Origin: Cerioporus squamosus
Lineage: Eukaryota; Basidiomycota; Agaricomycetes; Polyporales; Polyporaceae
DNA length: 35,104 nucleotides
Direction of reading: 5' to 3'
NCBI GenBank assembly: GCA_022592435.1
Contig: JABYQS010000290.1
Span: 1 to 35,104 of the forward strand
Of this stretch, positions 28,994 through 35,104 are shown one piece after another. A program made the translations under genes and the position numbers. The notes under the pieces were generated by a model that saw only the letters and a program-made list of their open reading frames with translations, searched no databases and had not been told where the DNA came from. Each line of letters begins with the position of its first letter. Within the stretch, counting starts at the first letter, position 1.

Positions 28994-31074
28994 CTAGCTC
29001 GCGCTCTCCGTGACCGTAACCGTACTCGTCGCCACCCCAAAGTCGAACTCCTGCTCGTCCCCCGCCTCCTGCTCGTCCCGAATCGTCCACCTCTCCGCCC
29101 GCTCCTGTATCGCCCCCCACTCGACCCACCAGTTGTCCGCCTCGTCCTCGGGGTCATACCCGAACACGCTCTCGATCGTCTCCTTCATCTGCTCGCTCGT
29201 CTGCCCGCTCGCCAGCCCCTCGATCCCCTTCTCCGCGCGCTCCCGCAGCGCCCGGTCCCGCGCCTCCGCCATCCCCGGCGGCAGCGACACCGCGAAGATG
29301 TTCCCCGCGGACGCCTTCATCACGTTCTGCACGCGCGACTGCCGGATCTCCTGCACGGCGGAGAGGAAGGAGTCGATCTGCTCGGGCCGGTGCAGGTGCG
29401 TGAACAGCCGGCCGAGCACCGCTGCGTCGCCCGTTGACATCCCGAAGGCGTATGGTGACCCAACCTGCGGCGAGGAGCGAGGATGGGCGGTCCCCAGATT
29501 GAGGGTCAGAGGGTCAGAGGGTCAGAGGACACGGGAAGGTAAGCTTACCGGCGTTGGATGCGCGGCCTCGCCTATGGCGATCACCCGTCCGTCAGGGTGC
29601 ACCCAGTCCTCGAGCATAGGATGGTCGACCACAGGGATCGCGCTCACGTTCGCCGCATGCTTCGCCAGCTGCATCAGCCTTCGCGTCCGCATCCCCGTCC
29701 GCATCCTATCAGCTCTCCCTCACGCTGGTCGAGAACGCAGAGAATGCGCACCTAGGGTCCGCGCCCTTGATCGAGTCCAGGAGCGCATCGCGGGAGCTCG
29801 TCCACGCGTGGAACCCGTCCCCCTGCCCCTTCAGCGGCGCGTACACGTACAGCGTGAACGCCGGCTCGCCCGTCGTCGCTGCCTTCTGCGGGTCTAGTTC
29901 TCTATGCTGTGCATGTGGGGACGGTGGGTGACTTACCATGGGGTACCCGAACGCGCCGTACTGCGAGCCATACCACGTCATGACCTTTCCCTGCGTCCCG
30001 TTAGGCGTAGAACGGGATGTGTCCAAGCACAAGCGACTCACGTCCGTCCGCAGCGTCTCAAGGAACTCCTTGCACTCTTCCTGGTCCACCAAGTCCGCTT
30101 CTCGAACGATCACACTGCGCGCGGGTCAGCCACCACGCCCCTTCACCGACGCACGCAAGACGTACTTGAACATCTGCATCCCCGTCGGCGTCTTCGTGTC
30201 CTCCTGCTTGTGCGCCTCGAGCATGTACTTGCGCGCGATCCACCCCGGGAGCAGATACCCGTCCGCCCCGACGACGACGTCCGCGCTGATGACCTCCCCG
30301 CCGACGAGCGTGATGGACGGCGCGGTGGCGTGTGCCGTGATCTTCGCGACCTGGTTCTCTGGGCCGTAGCGTATCGTCGCGCCGTGCTCGGCCGCGCACT
30401 CTGCGAGGATCCGCCGAATGTCGGTGTACTGCACGAGGACGCCAGCGCGCAGCGCGCGAGGGAAGAAGGTAAGGCCCCGGGGGATAAGTAGTTCAAGAGG
30501 GAGACAAACGTACGTGTATCAAGAGGAAGTCGCCCCCGGTCTCCATGAGCACGTCTTCCTGCCACTCGTGCGCGCCGACCACGGATCCCGAGTCGTCTGT
30601 CGAACGCGACGCTCCTGCTCAGTCTGCGCGCACCTAGCAGCGGCGACGACGTACATTGCGCAAAGAGCGTTCCCTTGGACTTGACCGCGCACGCGTGCAG
30701 GCGCTCCTCCAGCCCCCACCGGTAATACATCTTCGTCGAATTGGGCGGGAGCCGGCATCCCGCGTCCATCTGGGTCTGTGTGTGCACGATGTACCGACGC
30801 AGGGGGATCGCGAGGTCAATAACGTGAACCGGGATGGCAAACGGAGCACGCTCACGGCTTCGAACGGGTTCGCGATGTCGAACACGGTCACTTTGTGTCC
30901 GGCGCGGCGGAGCGCGATGGCGGAAGAGAGCCCGCAGATGGAGCCGCCGACGATGAGGAACTCGATGGGTATGAAGTCGGGGCTGCGCTGGGGCTGCTTC
31001 GCGTCCGGTTGAGATGCAGTTGAGAACGAGCGTCTGCCTCCTTCCAGAGAGCGGAAGGCTTAAGAACGTACCAT
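28994..31074 (-). CDS. FAD-dependent monooxygenase B (salicylate-hydroxylase-like)
   Basis: Paralog of A. Exons: 31072-31074 (ATG only), 30856-30993, 30655-30775, 30514-30596, 30166-30428, 30042-30114, 29937-29990, 29752-29885, 29549-29678, 28994-29464; 489 aa. With the ATG-only exon the protein begins MPQRSPDFIPIEF, parallel to MSQRNPDFLPIDI in A, and no other in-frame ATG lies upstream of the FAD site. Motifs: FLIVGGSICGLSSAIAL, LPPNSTKMYYRWGLEER, VISADVVVGADG, GKVMTWYGSQYGAFGYP, VIAIGEAAHP, DPEDEADNWWVEWG. Exons of 121, 83, 54 and 130 nt are identical in length to those of A. The last intron of A is missing here, so the final exon is a single 471-nt block. The variable segment before DPR differs most (possible substrate region). 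Confidence 0.88.
29503..29526 (+). repeat. Three tandem copies of GGGTCAGA
   Basis: An exact 8-bp unit repeated three times inside the intron between the last two exons of monooxygenase B (29465-29548). It probably arose by slippage. Confidence 0.9.
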
Positions 31075-32593
31075 TTTGGATGGTCGTAAGGACACAAGAA
31101 ATCGGAGAGAACGAGAGCTTGGACAGAAAGCAGAGGGCAAAGACAAGAAGGGGGGTATCGAGCAGGAGCAGAGGAGAAAGCGTTGAGGAGAGAGAACTGA
31201 AACTGAGACGGGAGGGTGGCAGGGTTGCGGCTGACGAGGAAAGACAAGCACTGACGCAGCTGGAGGATGATATATGTTGCGTCCATGCGAGCACCCGTAC
31301 TTATGGTTAGACGCGGCGGATGTGGACGATCGCGCACAGACAGATCTCGTGGCGATCGATCGTCTCGAGATGCGTTGCGACGAGCTGTCCAGTGTTGCCT
31401 CCGTACGGCCAGAGAGAACTGTCCGCACACCCGCGATTCCCTCTGTACACCGGCCAGATGCTGACGTGTGCGGTTCGTCAGATTCGACTCAGAACCAACG
31501 AAGGTTGTCAGCGTCGAGGCTCGTATGTAGGGGGATAGCGGGCACGCTAAGGCAAAATGATCACTATTAGCGTTTACATCAGAGCGTCCAGATTGACCTT
31601 CCGATACGACCTACCACCGAGCCTCAGCCTGGGCATCGACCCAGAGAGCTCTTCAAAGGCCTAATAACAGTCAAGGACCTGATGTGAAGGCATCGTATCG
31701 AGCGCTCGAGAGAGCAAGCCAAAGTTCCGGGGCAAGTCGTTTCAACCGGGTAAGTACTTTCCGCCCGAGTGCATACGCGGTGCCAGTGTTCTTTCTTGTC
31801 AGTTGCAGGAGCAGTGCTTGTTCGCGGCCTTGTCTACCGAGGTGCTGTGAGCATCCTGCTACGTTACACGTATCCGGATCCGTGACGTCGACGAGGAGTA
31901 TGTGCACGCACGTCGCAAGCACTAGTACTAAGTAGCAGGAATGTTCTTGTCCGGAATCGAGGCTCCGACTTGCAGCAGCAACGAACAGCGACCAATCCGG
32001 AGCCGACCTGCACCTTTGGGTCCTCACACGCGGCACGAGGGCTTCGGGGTGGGTCGGAGACGCAGACCTGGAGGCTGGTAACAAGGCAGGAAGCGCCACC
32101 ATCAGAAGCGGGCGCAGATTGAATTCGCCATAAGTAGCTCAAGGGCTGTGGTCTGAGTGGTGACGGTCGTCGGGAAGGAGCTTAAGCCTGAGATGCAGTC
32201 TGAGTCTCGCGGGAGGAGTCCTGTGCACTGGCGAGGATGTGGTTCATGCAAAGGAAAGGCAACCTTGTGGATGGAGGCGATGGGAAGAAGTGGACGAACG
32301 CGGGTTCCCAGCGTACACAACCCGATCGCGATACGCGTGCAAGTGCGACCTTACACGTAAACCCTCAGATCTTATGTAGAGCGCCCCCACACCATGACGG
32401 CACCACGCCAAGCATGCATGCGCGACCGTAGACGTCTGGCATGGGCACGGAAGACGTGAGTTACAATGCATTCAAGTCAAATTCGAGTAGAGTGCTAGTG
32501 GTACAGCGGATCTCTCGACAGCAAAGCAGCAAGCAAGTACCGATACACGAGCCCAAAGAACACACAAGAAACCCAGAGGTCACAGATCATGCA
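31075..32593. other. Spacer between monooxygenase B and the HbrB-like gene
   Basis: Read on the minus strand, the part next to monooxygenase B is a CT-rich leader (31075-31250) with a TATATA element at about 31269-31276, the likely promoter. The remaining 1.2 kb (31300-32590) has only short frames and I see no gene, RNA or repeat in it. The right end holds the 3' flank of the HbrB-like gene. Confidence 0.5.
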
Positions 32594-35104
32594 TCATACC
32601 TTGTACCCTTCGATCGGAGGCTGCGCTCTCCGCTGCTGAGCAGTCCCAGGCCCCGACCCGCCCTCCGCCTTCAACCCAAGCCCGACCAGCTGCTCGACCA
32701 TCTCCTGCGCGTCCGGTGGGTCAGCACGGCAGATCGGGATATGCAAGCGAGGGACGGGGAAGAAACGCACCTGTGCCTCGTCCCAGTCCATGTTCTCCTC
32801 GTCCTCCTCGTCTGCAGAGTGCTCTTCCTTTCCGGCGCCGAGGCCCCACCCGCCCATGCTCATCCGCGTCGAGCTCTCCGGGTCCGGGCTCCTGTGAACG
32901 AGACGCGTCAGCACACCGTAGCCCTCGCAAGATGCGAGCCCCAGCATAGGACATGGAACTAGGACGCGGCCGGGGAGGAACGTGCAGGGGACATGCTGTC
33001 CAGGCGCAAAGAGCAAAGCAACGACAATGACGCACCTCAAGCTCTCAGCAGCTCCTTATCCCTCTCCCTCCCGGATCCGCAAACGTCACGCCCACCCTCG
33101 GGTGTCCGCCTCCGCCTCCTCCCAATACGAATCCCGCCCACAGACGCATACGGCCCATACCTCCCTCCCCCGCCCCCGCCCCCGCCCCCGCTCCCGTTTC
33201 CCCCCGCACGCGCCCCCATCCCCATCCCCATCCGGTCATACACATCCTCGTCCGCCTCCATGCGCATCCTCCACCGCCTCGACTCCCTCACCCTCCCCGA
33301 CCCGGCCCCAGAGCCCTTCGGCGACCCGAGCTCCGCCTTCTGCGCAATGCGCCCGCGGCGGTCGCGCGGGAGCCCCGCGGAGAGGAAGGACGGCGCGCCG
33401 CTCGCGGCGGTCATGCGCGTGTGCCGCGGGGCGATGGTCGCAAGTGGGGCGTGCAGCGCGCGCAGGAAGGCGCGTTATGGCCGCCTCGCCTGCGGTCGGC
33501 TGCGGCGGGGGCGCGGTGAGCGAGAGCGAGGCGAGGAGTGGGGCGCGCTGCGAGACGAGTACGAGCAGCCTGGCGGACGTGCGTCAGCTTTCGCAGCTCA
33601 ATGCTGGTTTGCAGAGTGGATGGGATATATGTACGCACATCTGCTGCAGACGCGCCTGCTGCGTCTCCGAGCCGAGCATGTTCCCGTCCTTGGACATGGT
33701 GAGGCGTGCGTGGAGGCGGGGGAAGAGCGGGAGGATGATGCGGTCGCGGAAGGAGACGAGCGCGAGGGCGCGCACGTCGATCTGGCCTGACGCAGCCGTC
33801 GGTACCCCCGCACTCTTGCCATTCTGCGTGGGCGATGTCGGCCGGTGCGCCTTTGGTATGCGGTAAAGCGAGGAGAGGAGCGGATCGGTTTGCAGTGGGA
33901 GCAGCGCCTAGGCGGAAGAGACGGGTAAGGCCGACGGAATGAGGGGAAGAGCAGAAGGGAGTGGGGATGTGGGGATGACAGGACGGGAAGAACAGATCGA
34001 TTGACTCACCCCTTCGAGGTACGGGAGGACCTGTGTCCAGAAGAAGGTCCAGAGCTCGACGATGTGGACGATGAGCTGCTCGTCGTCGACGCCGGCGAGC
34101 CTGGAGTCGAGGGTGACCATGCCGGTCGCGATGAGCTCGAAGGCGTCGTTCTCGAGCGTGGCGACGGCCTTGCCCGGGGCGGCGGAGACGACGGTCTGGA
34201 TGTGGCGGCGGACGAGCTGGTTGAGGTCCTCGATCGGGCAGCGGAGCGGCTCGTGGTTGAAGAGCGGGAGGATGAGGACGTGGAGGGACGCCCAGGGGCT
34301 CTCGCCCGAGAGGCTCGCGCTGATGCTCGGGGCGGCGGAGGGGGCCATGGTCAGTGCGCTCGTCGACTGGGGCGCGGAGACGGAGGGGGCGAGGGAGGGG
34401 AGGTGGGCGAGGTTGCCCAGGCGGTGCATCTCGCGCGAGACGAGCTTGGAGTCATATGTGCGCGTGGACGAGGCCTGTTTGCGTTCGCGATGCGGAGTCA
34501 GCGGGGAGATAGAAGCGGAAAGGGTGAGAGGATCGCCGGAGGGAGTATGCGCATGGGCAGATCGTGATGGCGCGGGTCACGAATGCACTGCGTACATACC
34601 TTCGAAGGCGACGTGTGGCCCTTGTTGGGCTGGTTCTGGGGAGCGGCCATGGGGACGGGCGAGTGTGCACCTTCACGGGGATCGCGGGGGAGAGTCAGCG
34701 CGAGAGTGGGAGCGGGCAGGGAGGAGACTGGACGGGATCGGGTGGTGCCGGAGCGCTGGGATGACGAAGCGACCGAGGCGGGCGATGCTCCAAGGTGAGA
34801 CGAGTGCAGGTGCGAGGCCAGGTGGGACGAGGACGCGACGAGATGGCCAGCGGACGGCAGCTGGAGGATGTCCCCGAGGAATCCGAGTCGCTTGGGGCCG
34901 TGGTCCGCGGTCAGATGGCCCCGCTGGAGCTGGTCCCGCCTGTGTACTCGCATTCTGTCCTGGCGTCGGGGACGGGGAGCGCATGGGCGAGGGCGGGACA
35001 GAGTGGTCGTGGGCGTGGACGAGCGTGGGCGGGGCGGGGACACGTGGGGTCGCGTCGCCGTGTGAGGACGACCGCCGCCGCTCGGACCCGGAAGTCGCTC
35101 GAGA
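32594..35104 (-). CDS. HbrB/Bit61/PRR5-like TORC2 subunit, 5'-partial, with two apparent frameshifts
   Basis: The HbrB family is the PRR5/Bit61-type accessory subunit of TORC2, acting in polarity and membrane stress signalling. Exons: 34600 to beyond 35104, 34010-34474, 33639-33907, 33036-33569, 32771-32891, 32594-32704. Marks in order: RLGFLGDILQLPSAGHL, TYDSKLVSREMHRLGNLAHL, WASLHVLILPLFNHEPLRCP, IEDLNQLVRRHIQ, VELWTFFWTQVLPYLEG, VSFRDRIILPLFPRLHARL, RLQQMLLVLVSQ, SPDPESSTRMSMGGWG, ENMDWDEAQ. In the fourth exon the homologous frame jumps: about +1 nt in the GGAAGG at 33465-33470, and about -1 nt near 33047 before the splice donor. The exon's total length still keeps phase, but read literally it meets a stop near 33237. 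A Gly-rich tract is encoded at about 33165-33195. The 5' end lies outside the window. Confidence 0.8.

Noticed and set aside
30143..31294. Long 383-codon minus-strand frame
   Set aside because: It overlaps monooxygenase B in the wrong frame over most of its length, is Arg/Ser/Pro-rich and reads through clear introns; it is a GC-driven shadow.
1..35104. tRNA, rRNA or CRISPR features
   Set aside because: No convincing A-box/B-box pair, rRNA-like sequence or regularly spaced repeat array was seen by eye; a covariance-model scan would settle tRNAs.

Overview
The window is nuclear DNA from a filamentous basidiomycete, most likely an agaricomycete of the polypore type. Genes are broken by many short GT-AG introns (about 45-60 nt, often with a CTAAC/CTGAC branch site). 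Promoters are pyrimidine-rich and coding DNA is GC-rich. The gene families fit too: HET-DUF8212 proteins, a fungal kinase-like protein, Con-6, salicylate-hydroxylase-like FAD monooxygenases and an HbrB-type TORC2 subunit. There are no rRNA, tRNA, CRISPR or prokaryotic operon features.

Left part (1-7.6 kb): two paralogous short-chain dehydrogenases on the minus strand flank a six-exon kinase-like gene on the plus strand. The leftmost dehydrogenase is cut by the window edge and looks damaged (no in-frame ATG, broken nucleotide-binding motif). Next comes an intact seven-exon gene for the mitochondrial tRNA t6A enzyme (Qri7/OSGEPL1), and divergently a small unknown gene.

Middle part (7.6-22.3 kb): three tandem, co-oriented HET-domain genes (610, 625 and 632 codons) with one identical intron position. 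The spacers hold decayed sequence, including minus-strand relics of QRI7 downstream of HET2 and HET3, so the array appears to have grown by duplication of a QRI7-HET unit in which HET copies stayed open and QRI7 copies rotted. An intact AIM41 (YqeY-like mitochondrial) gene sits in the HET2-HET3 spacer. An unidentified decayed sequence occurs as an inverted pair at about 14.0 and 21.7 kb.

Right part (22.3-35.1 kb): a 5'-truncated CECR5-type HAD hydrolase with two consecutive micro-exons; a small acidic protein gene; a Con-6 gene whose introns mark its repeat boundaries and whose promoter carries a perfect CRE next to a TATA box; two tandem FAD monooxygenase paralogs that appear to share a start exon consisting of only the ATG; and an HbrB/Bit61-like TORC2 subunit running off the right edge with two apparent frameshifts. 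Nothing suggests one pathway: this is a housekeeping region invaded by an expanding allorecognition-type (HET) array. All exon models were spliced by eye from the sequence and homology patterns; no database search was possible.
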